A stretch of DNA of 64,000 nt from Pseudoalteromonas ostreae (GTDB lineage Bacteria; Pseudomonadota; Gammaproteobacteria; Enterobacterales; Alteromonadaceae). Position numbers and translations under genes: made by a program. The DNA is taken from NCBI RefSeq assembly GCF_018069805.1, contig NZ_JAGPYN010000010.1, positions 1-64,000 of the forward strand, in the 5' to 3' direction. Below are positions 36,454 through 45,635 of the stretch, in pieces. Positions within the stretch are counted from its first letter, which is position 1. The number at the start of each line of letters is the position of its first letter. The notes below the pieces were generated by a model. It was not told the origin of the DNA. It saw only the letters and a program-made list of their open reading frames with translations, and did no database searches.

Positions 36454-37553
36454 TATTTGATCACCGAATCAATAATACCGCCACCTAAACATATTTCGTT
36501 GGCATAAAACACCGCAGATTGTCCTGGGGTTACTGCTTTTTGTGGTTCATCAAATAATACTCGGGCAAAACCGTCATCACCAACGAGCAGCGTACAGTTA
36601 AGGTCTTCTTGACGATAGCGAGTTTTTACCGTGCAGCGGGTGGTGCCTTTTGGTCCAATACGATCAACCCAGTGTAATTGGTTGGCATTTAGTCCATTGC
36701 TGTAAAGGCGTGGATGGTCTTTACCTTGACCAACAATCAATACGTTGCGTTCTAAGTCTTTATCTACCACATACCATGGTTCGCCAGAGCCTTCTTTCAT
36801 GCCACCAATTAGCAAACCTTTACGTTGACCGAGAGTGTGATACATCAAGCCTTCGTGCTCACCAACGTTGTTACCGTCTGTGTCTTCAATAACACCCGGT
36901 TGTGCAGGTAAGAATTTTTGTAGGAAGTCTTTAAACTTACGCTCACCGATAAAGCAAATACCGGTACTGTCTTTTTTATCGTGGGTAATTAAGTCTTGCT
37001 CTTCAGCAATGCGACGCACTTCAGGTTTGGCAATATCACCAACTGGGAACAGCGTTTGTGCAATATGTTCATGACTTAATGTGTATAAAAAGTAGCTTTG
37101 ATCTTTGTTATCATCAAGACCACGACACATAGCGTATTTATCATCGCGTAATTCACGGCGTACATAATGGCCTGTGGCTATAAAGTCAGCGCCAAGCGCC
37201 GTTGCTGCAAATTCTAAAAAAGCTTTGAATTTGATTTCTTTATTACACATAATGTCAGGATTTGGCGTACGGCCTGCTTTATATTCAGCAAGAAAGTACT
37301 CAAATACGTTATCCCAATATTCTGCGGCAAAATTAACTGTGTGTAGTTCAATCCCCAGCTTGTCACAGACTGCTTGCGCGTCTTTTAAATCGTCGGCAGC
37401 AGCGCAATATTCATCATTATCATCTTCTTCCCAGTTTTTCATAAACAGGCCTTCAACTTGATAGCCTTGTTGTTTTAATAAATAAGCTGATACAGAAGAA
37501 TCAACACCGCCGGACATGCCAACGATGACTTTAATGTGACTATTTTCGCTCAT
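36453..37553 (-). CDS. mnmA: tRNA-specific 2-thiouridylase MnmA
   Basis: A 366-aa enzyme (E. coli MnmA is 368 aa) that makes 2-thiouridine at position 34 of Lys, Glu and Gln tRNAs, using sulphur from the Tus relay. The PP-loop is [18 protein letters not shown], followed by [18 protein letters not shown], the catalytic Cys in [12 protein letters not shown], and the second Cys in [16 protein letters not shown]. The interacting tRNA-Lys(TTT) is also encoded in this window. It is the first gene of the mnmA-hflD-purB operon; a MITE lies 126 bp upstream of its start. Confidence 0.97.
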   Translation of the reverse strand: MSENSHIKVIVGMSGGVDSSVSAYLLKQQGYQVEGLFMKNWEEDDNDEYCAAADDLKDAQAVCDKLGIELHTVNFAAEYWDNVFEYFLAEYKAGRTPNPDIMCNKEIKFKAFLEFAATALGADFIATGHYVRRELRDDKYAMCRGLDDNKDQSYFLYTLSHEHIAQTLFPVGDIAKPEVRRIAEEQDLITHDKKDSTGICFIGERKFKDFLQKFLPAQPGVIEDTDGNNVGEHEGLMYHTLGQRKGLLIGGMKEGSGEPWYVVDKDLERNVLIVGQGKDHPRLYSNGLNANQLHWVDRIGPKGTTRCTVKTRYRQEDLNCTLLVGDDGFARVLFDEPQKAVTPGQSAVFYANEICLGGGIIDSVIK

Positions 37554-37678
37554 GGATAATTTCGCTTATACAGGTTGCTGTCATTTAAACTACTAGCGCA
37601 TACGCGTCGTATTACAGAGCTAAAAGGAGACACTCTGACAAATTACGCAGGCTATGAAAGGCCGCGATTATAGCAGTA

Positions 37679-37938
37679 TACCCAAACCACCTCAAGATGC
37701 AGAATTCAGCGTTTCACAGGGGCTTAATATCAAGGCGTTACTTTGCAACAATGGCAGTCCCTTTTAAGAAGTAACAACGCTGAGAGTAAGTGCCTGTGAA
37801 ACGCCCAACGGGTTGGTTTAAAAGCGATTTATACTGTGTTATTGATTTTAACAATAGAACCACTATTCCTTGCAATCAATGCCTTGACTAAATCGCTTTT
37901 AATTCCAACGACGCTCGCATCTTGAGGTGGTTTGGGTA
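37679..37938. mobile_element. 260-bp MITE with 22-bp inverted ends and TA duplications
   Basis: The ends are perfect inverted repeats: left 37679-37700 starts TACCCAAACCACCTC and right 37917-37938 ends with its complement. A TA dinucleotide flanks each side (37677-37678 and 37939-37940), the target duplication of IS630/Tc1-mariner elements. Inside are two further inverted pairs: GCGTTTCACAGG/CCTGTGAAACGC (37709 and 37793), and TTAAAAGCGATTTA/TAAATCGCTTTTAA (37818 and 37889). There is no coding capacity, so it would need a transposase in trans. It lies between the ABC exporter gene and mnmA. Confidence 0.85.
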
Positions 37939-38065
37939 TATAGACAGCCAAGCCACCCAAAATATGAGTTTTGTAGGGAACAGTTTCGTAGCCAAATTGG
38001 CAGGGAAGAGGTGGTTTTTAAGTTGGATTAAAAACGATAAAATTTTTTGTAAGGACATTTGGCTG

Positions 38066-38105
38066 GTTAAGTTTCAAAAAAAGCGCTTGGATTTTGAAAC
38101 TTAAC
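38066..38105. repeat. strong stem-loop downstream of the ABC exporter gene
   Basis: A perfect 14-bp stem GTTAAGTTTCAAAA/TTTTGAAACTTAAC with a 12-nt loop, 25 nt past the exporter stop on the minus strand. A wider inverted pair AGCCAAAT (37990)/ATTTGGCT (38057) encloses part of the intervening sequence. It may terminate the exporter transcript or be the remnant of a second repeat element; there is no classical T-tail. Confidence 0.6.
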
Positions 38106-38129
38106 TAAGGCGTTATGGCTAGGTAAAAA

Positions 38130-39977
38130 TTATTCTACACCAATAAACCCACCGGTTTGGTGTGTCCACAACGCGGCATAAATACCATTTTGTGCTAGCA
38201 GTTCCTCATGGCTACCTTGCTCTACAATGCCGCCCTCATCAAGTACGATGAGCCGATCCATTTGTGCAATAGTGGATAGTCGATGTGCGATGGCAATGAC
38301 GGTTTTACCAGTCATTAAATCATCAAGACTCGCTTGGATTGCCGCTTCAACTTCTGAATCAAGCGCACTGGTTGCTTCGTCTAAAATCAAAATGGGAGCG
38401 TTCTTTAGTAAAACTCGTGCAATTGCGATACGTTGACGTTGGCCCCCTGAGAGTTTAACGCCGCGTTCACCCACTTGTGCATCAAAGCCTTTATTACCTT
38501 TACTGTCCTCTAAGTCTGCAATAAACTCCATGGCTTTTGCTTGCTTGGTGGCATTTAGCATTTGTTCATCAGTTGCATCAGGGCGGCCGTAAAGTATGTT
38601 TTCTTTTACTGAGCGGTGCAGCAGTGATGTATCTTGGGTGACCATCGCAATGTATTGTCTAAGGCTTTGTTGGCTTACTTTTGAAATATCTTGACCATCA
38701 ATTTTTATAGCGCCACTGTCGACATCATAAAAACGCAGTAATAGGTTTACAAGTGTTGATTTACCAGCACCAGAGCGCCCCACTAAACCAATTTTTTCGC
38801 CTGGTTTTATATTTAAATCTAAGCCATTAATAACAGGGCCTCGGTTGGTTTCGTTGGCGGCTTTACCATAGTTAAAAAACACCTTATCGAATGTAATTTG
38901 TCCTTGACTCACAGCAAGTGTACTTGCGTTTTGCTCGTCATCAACATCAATAGGCGTTGAAAGGGTTTTCATACCATCGCTTACTGTACCAATATTTTCA
39001 AATAGGCTGCTAATTTCCCACATGATCCATTGTGCCATGCCATTTAAACGCAGTGATAAACTTACAGCTACGGCAATTGCTCCTGCACTGATTGCGCTTA
39101 ATGACCATAAATAAAGTGATAGCGCAGCAACGCTAAACACCAATAAATAGTTAAGGCTATTAATGCAAAAGTTTAGACTAGTCACTAGGCGCATTTGTTT
39201 ATATACAGGCTGTAAGAATACATCCATGCTGTCTTTTGCGTATTGCTCTTCGCGTTGGGTATAGGAAAATAGTTTAATTGTTGAAATATTAGTATAACTG
39301 TCAACGATTCTACCGGTCATTTCGGAGCGAGCATCCGCTTGCGAGCTGGCAATACGTTTAAGTTTTGGTACAAAATACATTTGTATGAGAGCATACAGCG
39401 TAAGCCACACTAATAGCGGTAACATTAATCGCCAATCTGCTTCAGCGGCTAAAAACACCATGGCTCCAAAATAAACCACTATATACATTAGTACATCAAG
39501 TAGTTTCATTACGGTTTCACGCACTGCCAGCGATGTTTGCATTACTTTAGTGGCGATACGCCCAGCAAATTCGTTTTGATAAAAGCTAACGCTTTGGCGC
39601 AGCAAGTAGCGGTGAGCTAACCAGCGGATTGACATTGGGTAATTACCCAGTAGTGCTTGGTGCAAAATAGCTGAATGAAAAAACACTACGGTCGGCAATA
39701 TAACAAGCAGCACTACCGCCATTTTTATGAGTTCAGATTTTTGCTCAACAAATAATGTTTCGGGTGTATAAGCACTAAGCCAATCAACAAGTTGGCCCAT
39801 ATAGCTAAACAGTGATACTTCTAAAATTGCGAGCAATGCTGCGCTGAGCGACATAAAGAAAAGCGAGGCTTCCATGCCCTTAGTGTAATGGCGGCAAAAC
39901 GCAAATAGCGTTGTCGGAGGCTGAGTCGGTTGTTGCTCCGGAAACGGCTTAGTCATCCGTTCAAATAATCGATACAT
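38130..39977 (-). CDS. ABC exporter, fused membrane and ATPase domains
   Basis: A 615-aa type IV ABC half-transporter of the MsbA/multidrug class. Six membrane segments fall between about residues 35 and 300. The ATPase has Walker A GLVGRSGAGKSTLVNLLLRFYD at about 405, a Q-loop MVTQDTSLLHRSV, the signature LSGGQRQRIAIARVLL, Walker B ILILDEATSALDSE and the switch histidine in AIAHRLSTIAQMD. It works as a dimer; the substrate (lipid, drug or metabolite) is not apparent. The ATG at 39977 (MYRLFERMTKPFP) is taken as start, but no good Shine-Dalgarno is seen, and 18 further codons are open upstream. Confidence 0.9.
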   Translation of the reverse strand: MYRLFERMTKPFPEQQPTQPPTTLFAFCRHYTKGMEASLFFMSLSAALLAILEVSLFSYMGQLVDWLSAYTPETLFVEQKSELIKMAVVLLVILPTVVFFHSAILHQALLGNYPMSIRWLAHRYLLRQSVSFYQNEFAGRIATKVMQTSLAVRETVMKLLDVLMYIVVYFGAMVFLAAEADWRLMLPLLVWLTLYALIQMYFVPKLKRIASSQADARSEMTGRIVDSYTNISTIKLFSYTQREEQYAKDSMDVFLQPVYKQMRLVTSLNFCINSLNYLLVFSVAALSLYLWSLSAISAGAIAVAVSLSLRLNGMAQWIMWEISSLFENIGTVSDGMKTLSTPIDVDDEQNASTLAVSQGQITFDKVFFNYGKAANETNRGPVINGLDLNIKPGEKIGLVGRSGAGKSTLVNLLLRFYDVDSGAIKIDGQDISKVSQQSLRQYIAMVTQDTSLLHRSVKENILYGRPDATDEQMLNATKQAKAMEFIADLEDSKGNKGFDAQVGERGVKLSGGQRQRIAIARVLLKNAPILILDEATSALDSEVEAAIQASLDDLMTGKTVIAIAHRLSTIAQMDRLIVLDEGGIVEQGSHEELLAQNGIYAALWTHQTGGFIGVE

Positions 39978-40090
39978 TTTAATATCTTGAATAGCAAAAA
40001 TGGCGTTAACTATATCACTGAAAAGCGACAAAAACAGGTGTGCAGAATGATCTTTTTGGTTGTTTGTCGGTTATTACAAAACAACAGGGA

Positions 40091-40402
40091 CTACCATTTT
40101 ATTTTGCCAATCAGCATATCTTTAAACATTACCCAATCTCCCCATAAACTATAAAAGGGGTATTTAAAGGTAGCAGGGCGGTTTTTCTCAAAGAAGAAAT
40201 GACCAACCCAGGCAAAACCATAACCAATAATGGGTAGCAACCACAACAGCATAAATTGTTGGCTATACAGCACATACAAAACGATAATAAGCACCAAAGA
40301 GCTACCAAAAAAATGTAACCGTTTGCAGGTAATATTTTTATGTTCTTGTAAGTAGTATGGGTAAAACTTTTTAAAGCTAGTAAATTCAGGTGTACTTTTC
40401 AT
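40091..40402 (-). CDS. small Mpo1-like (DUF962) membrane protein
   Basis: A 103-aa protein with two hydrophobic segments flanked by the family blocks YLQEHKNITCKRLHFFGSSLV (about 16-36) and GYGFAWVGHFFFEKNRPATFKYPFYSLWGDW (about 60-90). It has the conserved His residues of the DUF962/Mpo1 family, in the short form common in bacteria. The start at 40402 (MKSTPEFTSFKKFYPYYL) leaves 19 bp after the dGTPase-like gene, so the two are probably cotranscribed. The enzymatic role is unproven. It is a distant paralogue of the protein at 27525-28028. Confidence 0.8.
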   Translation of the reverse strand: MKSTPEFTSFKKFYPYYLQEHKNITCKRLHFFGSSLVLIIVLYVLYSQQFMLLWLLPIIGYGFAWVGHFFFEKNRPATFKYPFYSLWGDWVMFKDMLIGKIKW

Positions 40403-40421
40403 ATCACATATCTTGTTAATG

Positions 40422-41708
40422 CTAGCTATTACTTGAAAAAAGGCGTTGGTGTGTTTTAAACGCATACTCGTCAGTCATGCCACTTAAATAATCACAAATT
40501 ACCCTGTGAGTATTACCATTTTGTTGTGCTTGGCGAAACACATTTGCTGTGGTTTCAGGTAAGAGCCGTAATGGTTCGCAGGCAAACGCTTCAAATAATT
40601 CAATAATTAATTTTTGTCCTTTAAACTCAATTTGCTGCATATGTGAAGCACGAATGAGTCGTTGATAAATAAATGACTTTAAAGTCTCAAGTAAATGCTG
40701 ATAACTATGCGGTAGTTCAACGGTATAATTTAAAATTGGATTTTCAAACTTAAGTTCAGTGTGGACGATGGATGATTGAGTAATAAATAAGTTTACTAAC
40801 TCACCAATCACATCTTTACGCTGTGCTTCACTACCTAAAAATAGCCGCTCGGTTAAGTTACTGTCGCCAAGCCACTCACATTGCACAAGCTCAAGTGCGG
40901 GTAATGCATGATTTTGCCACTCTTTTAGGGTGATTTGCTCTGTTGCAATTGCGTCTTCAAGGTCATGCACGGCATAAGCAATATCGTCGGCAAGTTCCAT
41001 AATGGCTGCATCAAGGGATTTAAAACTGGTTTTAGATCTAAACTCATCGACGGCCTTAAAATCGCCTAAGCGTTGTTTATCAGCGTCAGATAAAGGCGCA
41101 ACAATCCAGTCAAAGGTCGCTTTATCATCTTTGTATAAGCCTTTTGCTGGGCGCCAGTCGTCAGCTTTTATAAATGCACGTTGCGGATCATGATGTGGGA
41201 TGGTGTGCCATAAGTCATCAATAAAAGCTGGGTATTTTATAAAGCCAAGCAAAGTGCGGCGCGTTAAGTTCATACCATGGCCATCACTGTATGGTTCGAG
41301 TCTTGAAACAATGCGCAGTGTTTGTGCATTGCCTTCAAAACCACCATGTTCACGCATCATGTAGTTAAGAGCAATTTCACCGCCATGCCCATAAGGTGGG
41401 TGGCCTATATCATGGGCCAAACAAAGTGTTTCAAGTAAACTAGGGTCGGGAAAATGTGTGAAATCAGGGTGTTGTTTTTCTAAATGGCGAAGTAACCCAC
41501 TGCCAATTTGCGATACCTCTAAAGAATGAGTTAAGCGTGTACGATGAAAATCATTTAGGCCAATTCCCATTATCTGAGTTTTAGCTTGCAAACGTCTAAA
41601 TGCAGCTGCATGGATTATCCGGGAGCGGTCTACTTGCCACGCTGAGCGGTTGTCATTAGGGCGAAACTTGTTTTGATTTATTATGCGGCTTTGCCAGTCT
41701 AATTCCAT
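40422..41708 (-). CDS. dgt: dGTPase-like HD-domain deoxynucleoside triphosphohydrolase
   Basis: A 428-aa HD-domain enzyme expected to split dGTP or other dNTPs into deoxynucleoside and triphosphate. Signatures are DRSRIIHAAAFRRLQAKTQIMG, RTRLTHSLEVSQIG, the metal site CLAHDIGHPPYGHGGE (His-Asp pair) and later AIMELADDIAYAVHDLEDAI. This length and motif set match the shorter type 2 dGTPase-like class rather than the 505-aa E. coli Dgt. Roles include dNTP balance and, for some members, limiting phage DNA synthesis. It heads a minus-strand set followed by the small Mpo1-like gene and the ABC exporter. Confidence 0.9.
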   Translation of the reverse strand: MELDWQSRIINQNKFRPNDNRSAWQVDRSRIIHAAAFRRLQAKTQIMGIGLNDFHRTRLTHSLEVSQIGSGLLRHLEKQHPDFTHFPDPSLLETLCLAHDIGHPPYGHGGEIALNYMMREHGGFEGNAQTLRIVSRLEPYSDGHGMNLTRRTLLGFIKYPAFIDDLWHTIPHHDPQRAFIKADDWRPAKGLYKDDKATFDWIVAPLSDADKQRLGDFKAVDEFRSKTSFKSLDAAIMELADDIAYAVHDLEDAIATEQITLKEWQNHALPALELVQCEWLGDSNLTERLFLGSEAQRKDVIGELVNLFITQSSIVHTELKFENPILNYTVELPHSYQHLLETLKSFIYQRLIRASHMQQIEFKGQKLIIELFEAFACEPLRLLPETTANVFRQAQQNGNTHRVICDYLSGMTDEYAFKTHQRLFSSNS

Positions 41709-41884
41709 TAATGAGTATCCGGTAACTTTTTTAGCGTTTCTATGCGTTTAATTGTAGCTGATTTTTTAAGATTATAAATCCTTCAAATGGGTATATTCGC
41801 CTTTATTGAAGGGCTTAGGTATAATGAATGGTCAGATGCGTGTGGATCTACCATGCATAAATGTTAGTTTTTTTGAGAGAATAC

Positions 41885-42691
41885 ATGCTTAAGTATCTTT
41901 TTCGTTTTATTGTTAGCCTATTTTTCATTTGGGCATTGAGTTATCCATTTATTGAAAAGTCGGATCCAACTATTGAGGACGAAACAACCTCAATCAAGCC
42001 ACCAGTCAAAAAGAAAGAAAAGCCCTTACATAATATTAAACTTCCTGATTTTGATGGTTTTAGTGATGTAAAAGAAAAAAAACATGCTTTTTTTAACTTT
42101 ATTCGACCACATGTTGAGGCTGAAAATAAAAAAATTCTGCAGCAGCGGGCAACGTTGGAGATTGCAGTGATGATGCTGCAATACGATGAGCCATTAAGTC
42201 GCACGCAAACCAAGCAAGTTAAAACGATTTTAAATCGCTATAAATTACCAGAAACGATAGATAGTTTGTCTTTGCGTCAGGCATTACGCCGAGTTGATAT
42301 TATTCCTAAAGAATTGGCGCTGATGCAAGCGGCCAACGAATCAGCATGGGGGACGTCTCGGTTTGCTCGAATAGGTTTAAACTTTTTTGGTCAGTGGTGT
42401 TACAGCAAAGGTTGCGGTATGGTGCCTAATCGTCGTAATAGCGGTGCAGATCATGAGGTGGCGGCATTTAAATCTGTGCGCGCAGCCGTGACTTCTTATT
42501 TTAAGAATATTAATACTCATGCCGCCTATAAACACTTACGTAGTATCCGCGCCGATTTACGTTTACAAGAAAAGCCAATTTCAGCGACTAAACTAAGCTA
42601 CGGATTAACCTCATACTCTGAGCGTGGTGAGGCGTATATCGAAGAATTAAATCAAATGATCAACCAAAATAGAGCCTACTTTGATGAATAA
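41885..42691 (+). CDS. Bax-like glucosaminidase-domain protein
   Basis: A 268-aa envelope protein from the ATG at 41885 (MLKYLFRFIVSLFFIWALSY). It has an N-terminal membrane anchor or signal, then a lysine-rich linker, and a C-terminal glucosaminidase (lysozyme-like) domain (IPKELALMQAANESAWGTSRFARIGLNFFGQWCYSKGCGMVPNRR with the catalytic Glu in NESAWG, then KSVRAAVTSYFKNINTHAAY). It resembles E. coli Bax and probably cleaves peptidoglycan glycan strands in the periplasm. It overlaps the next gene by 8 bp. Confidence 0.88.
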   Translation: MLKYLFRFIVSLFFIWALSYPFIEKSDPTIEDETTSIKPPVKKKEKPLHNIKLPDFDGFSDVKEKKHAFFNFIRPHVEAENKKILQQRATLEIAVMMLQYDEPLSRTQTKQVKTILNRYKLPETIDSLSLRQALRRVDIIPKELALMQAANESAWGTSRFARIGLNFFGQWCYSKGCGMVPNRRNSGADHEVAAFKSVRAAVTSYFKNINTHAAYKHLRSIRADLRLQEKPISATKLSYGLTSYSERGEAYIEELNQMINQNRAYFDE

Positions 42692-43352
42692 CCCAGTACG
42701 TAATATCAGTCATATTATGGCAGCTGCCGTTGTACTAATAGCAACATTTACTGTCCAAGCAAAAGAGTTTGTGGTCTCCTATGATGGCTTTTATGACCGT
42801 TTAAAAGTCGTTAATAAAGGTGACTTTCAATTTGCTCAGGTTAACTTTTACATCACCGACATTGCTAGTAATGATGAATGTTTAATTAAAACTGGGCACA
42901 TTATTACTGAGCGAGAGGAGTTTCCACTTAATTACACGGAGCACGCTCAGCTTTTACTTCCTTTTGATAAACAACTTGATACAAATAAAGCTGTGGTGGT
43001 TATCGAGCCTCAAAACGAAAACCATGATTGCCAGTTAAAACTGCAAATTGAAGCGCGTGAGTTTAATAATAGTAATTTGAATAAACACCAGTTGTATCAG
43101 CTTAATAATGAGTTTGATGAATTATTGTCGGATCTGTCGGGATTTTTTGTTAGCAAATTGATGAGCTTTTTATTGCCTGAACAACAAGGTGTAGTGCTGA
43201 CTTTTGCAGAGCCAGTCACAATTGCCGATCCTGCTTTTGATTGCCAAGGGGCAATTTGTCATGTCAGAGTTACTGAGCAGTGGGAAGACGATAAAAGCGC
43301 ATTTGCTGTGTCGGTGCCATTACTAAAAGTAACGCCATGGATAGCTAAGTAG
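42684..43352 (+). CDS. exported DUF2987 protein
   Basis: A 222-aa protein with a signal peptide ending near VQAKEF and a conserved start of the mature region, VVSYDGFYDRLKVVNKGDFQFAQVNFYITD, which is typical of DUF2987 proteins. Four cysteines in the mature part could form disulphides. No function is established. It overlaps the Bax-like gene by 8 bp, suggesting a joint envelope role, and is followed by a stem-loop. Confidence 0.75.
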   Translation: MNNPVRNISHIMAAAVVLIATFTVQAKEFVVSYDGFYDRLKVVNKGDFQFAQVNFYITDIASNDECLIKTGHIITEREEFPLNYTEHAQLLLPFDKQLDTNKAVVVIEPQNENHDCQLKLQIEAREFNNSNLNKHQLYQLNNEFDELLSDLSGFFVSKLMSFLLPEQQGVVLTFAEPVTIADPAFDCQGAICHVRVTEQWEDDKSAFAVSVPLLKVTPWIAK

Positions 43353-43367
43353 TAAAAAACAGTTCAG

Positions 43368-43392
43368 CAAGCGTTGTTAACAGCAGCGCTTG
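43368..43392 (+). terminator. stem-loop after the DUF2987 gene
   Basis: CAAGCGTTGTT/AGCAGCGCTTG pairs over 11 bp with two G-T pairs and a 3-nt loop, 15 nt after the stop codon. The tail ATTTATGTTATT is T-rich but interrupted. Confidence 0.6.
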
Positions 43393-43506
43393 ATTTATGT
43401 TATTAATCAATGCCTGTGAATAACCTTGTTTTTAGGCAATTGAGTTACACGCAGCCCAAAGCACGTTAAAATACAGTCATTATAGATTTAAAGTAATTCC
43501 TTAGAT

Positions 43507-43983
43507 ATGAATAAACCCCATGTGATTGAATGCCTGCGTTTTGCTTTAGAAGCGCAACTTACTACCGCGCAGGCTGCTGCAAAGACAGCCCATGATACCG
43601 CCACTCATGAAGAAAATATTGCTGAAAATAAATACGATACATTAGGCCTAGAAGCTGCCTATTTAGCACAAGGGCAAGCACAGCGAGTGAATGATTGCCA
43701 TTTGAGTATTATCGAGTTTGAAAAGGCATTTAAAATCGCTGTATCAAGTAAAGTTGCCATTGGTTCACTGGTCTGCATCTGTGATGAAGACGAAAATCTA
43801 AAATGGTATTTTTTAGGACCACTATCAGGTGGTTTAAGCATTAAAATAAAAGACACTACAGTGTATGTTCTCACCCCACTGTCGCCATTAGGTAAATTAC
43901 TGATGAACAAGCAACAAGGTGATGAGTTTAGTTTTACAATCGCGAATAAATCCTTGTTATTAGAAATTGTTTCAATAAGTTAG
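43507..43983 (+). CDS. GreA/GreB-family transcription-factor-like protein
   Basis: A 158-aa cytoplasmic protein. An N-terminal helical part (ALEAQLTTAQAAAKTAHDTATHEENIAENKYDTLGLEAAYLAQGQ) is followed by a GreA/GreB C-terminal FKBP-like domain ending TPLSPLGKLLMNKQQGDEFSF. Canonical Gre factors enter the RNA polymerase secondary channel with an acidic coiled-coil tip; here the coiled coil is short and the tip is not clearly acidic, so it may bind polymerase without cleavage activity. It is transcribed alone. Confidence 0.75.
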   Translation: MNKPHVIECLRFALEAQLTTAQAAAKTAHDTATHEENIAENKYDTLGLEAAYLAQGQAQRVNDCHLSIIEFEKAFKIAVSSKVAIGSLVCICDEDENLKWYFLGPLSGGLSIKIKDTTVYVLTPLSPLGKLLMNKQQGDEFSFTIANKSLLLEIVSIS

Positions 43984-44132
43984 TGGTGTTGAAAGGCGCT
44001 TTAATCAGCTTTATTAGACCTTACTATGGTTGATTAAATTTACTTATCTTAACGCTAAAAATTACTCGTTGGTAAGGTAGCGAAAAACCCTTTATAAATC
44101 ACCTGTAGATTAAGCAGTAGCTGAATCTAAAG

Positions 44133-44190
44133 CACCCATCCTGTTAAGTACACCAGTAGCACAACAATGACTTAGCAGTATGGGTGTTTC
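44133..44190 (+). terminator. long composite stem-loop upstream of the ATP-grasp gene
   Basis: CACCCAT (44133-44139)/ATGGGTG (44180-44186) encloses CTGTTAAGT (44141-44149)/ACTTAGCAG (44170-44178), giving about 16 bp of near-continuous stem with one bulge on each side and a 20-nt loop. It is followed by TTTC-TATTT. It is 150 nt after the Gre-like stop and 54 nt before the ATP-grasp start, so it could be the terminator of the former or a leader attenuator of the latter. The remainder of 43984-44132 shows nothing clear. Confidence 0.55.
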
Positions 44191-44240
44191 TATTTACATT
44201 CACTCTTATATTTGTATTTTGACTTATTTTAGGAAAAGTC

Positions 44241-45635
44241 GTGTTTAAAACCTTGATTGTGGTTGATAACAACGAGCATGCACTTGCTCATTCATTCGAA
44301 AACGTAATTACCTTCAATACTTACTTACGAGATTACCCAAAGCATAATGAGCCTAAAACGCGCATTATTAATCTATGCGACTCAAGCCAATACTTGAGTA
44401 AAGGCTATTATTGCTCATTACTTGCTGAGGCACGTAAACATCAGGTATTACCTAGTGTAAAAACGATTAATGCGCTACGTAGTGGCCAAACTTTGATGCT
44501 TAATGTTGGTCATCTTGATGATGCATTATACTTTGGGCACGCAGTAAATGAATTACAAAACAAAGCGGCAAAAATGGTATTTAAACAATACCCAGCGCCT
44601 ATTTTATTTGTAGATGAAGCTGGACTATTACAGCAAGGTTCATTGGCGTCGCTTAATGCTCAGCAGCATCAAGACTTTGTTGCTAAATTAACTGAGTTTA
44701 CGCAAACACAGTGGCGTATAAGCAGTACGCAAAAACGTTACCGCTGGGATATGGCTATTTTAGTTGATCACAATGAAAAAGTGCCACCAAGCGATAAAGA
44801 TGCAATAGCCCGTTTTATCAAAGCGGCAGCTAAACATGGTATCTATGCTCAAGCGCTAAGCGTTGATGAAATAGATAATATCGCTCAATTTGATGCGCTA
44901 TTTATTCGTCAAACAACTGCAATTGACCACCCAACTTATCGTTTGGCAAGTAAGGCGCAGAGCCTAGGATTAGTGGTGATTGATGATGCAGAGTCTATTC
45001 TACGCTGTTGTAATAAAGTGTATTTGCATGATGCGTTTAATTATCAAAAAGTACCGAGCTTAAAAACCGTAGTGGTAGCTGATCAAAGTGATGAAACCAT
45101 CAGTCAGCTTGAAGAGGCATTTACTTATCCATTAGTGCTTAAAATGCCGGAAGGGTCGTTTTCAAAAGGTGTCTACAAAGTAACTGATCGTAATGAGCTG
45201 GCAGCAAAATTGACTGAGTTATTTGAATTTAGCGCTTTAGTTTTAGCCCAAGAATATATGTACACAGAATACGATTGGCGAGTAGGAGTTTTAAATGGTC
45301 GTGCTATCTATGCATGCCGTTATTTAATGGCTCGTAATCATTGGCAAATTTATAACCATGATGCAAAACGGTTTTTCTCTGGGGGTTTTGAAACACTGCC
45401 TACTTTTGAGTTGCCAAAAGCAGTTTTAGATGCAGCATTAAAAGCATGTAAAACTGTGGGCAAAGGGCTCTATGGTGTGGATGTTAAAGAACACCAAGGT
45501 CGTGCATATGTGCTTGAAGTAAACGATAACCCAAGTATTGACCATAAAGTAGAAGATGGTTACTTAGGTGATGAGCTCTATATGATCATTATGGAAGAAT
45601 TTAAACAACGCCTCGAAGCACGAGGCCGAAGTTAA
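44241..45635 (+). CDS. RimK-family ATP-grasp ligase with RLAN-type N-terminal domain
   Basis: A 464-aa ATP-dependent amidoligase. The N-terminal 180 residues match the RimK-like ATP-grasp-associated (RLAN) type of domain. The C-terminal ATP-grasp has FTYPLVLKMPEGSFSKGVYKV, LAQEYMYTEYDWRVGVLNGRAIYACRYLMA, and the metal-binding GVDVKEHQGRAYVLEVNDNPSIDHKVED. Such enzymes join amino acids or peptides through amide bonds; the substrate here is not known. The start is GTG with AGGA upstream. Its stop overlaps the start of the acetyltransferase-peptidase gene (TAATG), a pairing that recurs in other genomes, so the two probably form a peptide-modifying system. Confidence 0.85.
   Translation: MFKTLIVVDNNEHALAHSFENVITFNTYLRDYPKHNEPKTRIINLCDSSQYLSKGYYCSLLAEARKHQVLPSVKTINALRSGQTLMLNVGHLDDALYFGHAVNELQNKAAKMVFKQYPAPILFVDEAGLLQQGSLASLNAQQHQDFVAKLTEFTQTQWRISSTQKRYRWDMAILVDHNEKVPPSDKDAIARFIKAAAKHGIYAQALSVDEIDNIAQFDALFIRQTTAIDHPTYRLASKAQSLGLVVIDDAESILRCCNKVYLHDAFNYQKVPSLKTVVVADQSDETISQLEEAFTYPLVLKMPEGSFSKGVYKVTDRNELAAKLTELFEFSALVLAQEYMYTEYDWRVGVLNGRAIYACRYLMARNHWQIYNHDAKRFFSGGFETLPTFELPKAVLDAALKACKTVGKGLYGVDVKEHQGRAYVLEVNDNPSIDHKVEDGYLGDELYMIIMEEFKQRLEARGRS

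Noticed and set aside
37922-38104. A 60-codon open frame running from the MITE end into the flanking hairpin region
   Set aside because: It starts inside the terminal repeat, has no ribosome binding site and no protein-like composition.
40422-41708. dGTPase-like gene with small membrane protein as a phage-defence pair
   Set aside because: The HD enzyme looks like the common housekeeping type 2 class, and there are no other defence genes, phage genes or island borders nearby.
43507-43983. Calling the Gre-like protein a true GreA or GreB
   Set aside because: Only the C-terminal domain is convincing; the N-terminal coiled coil is short and lacks an evident acidic tip.
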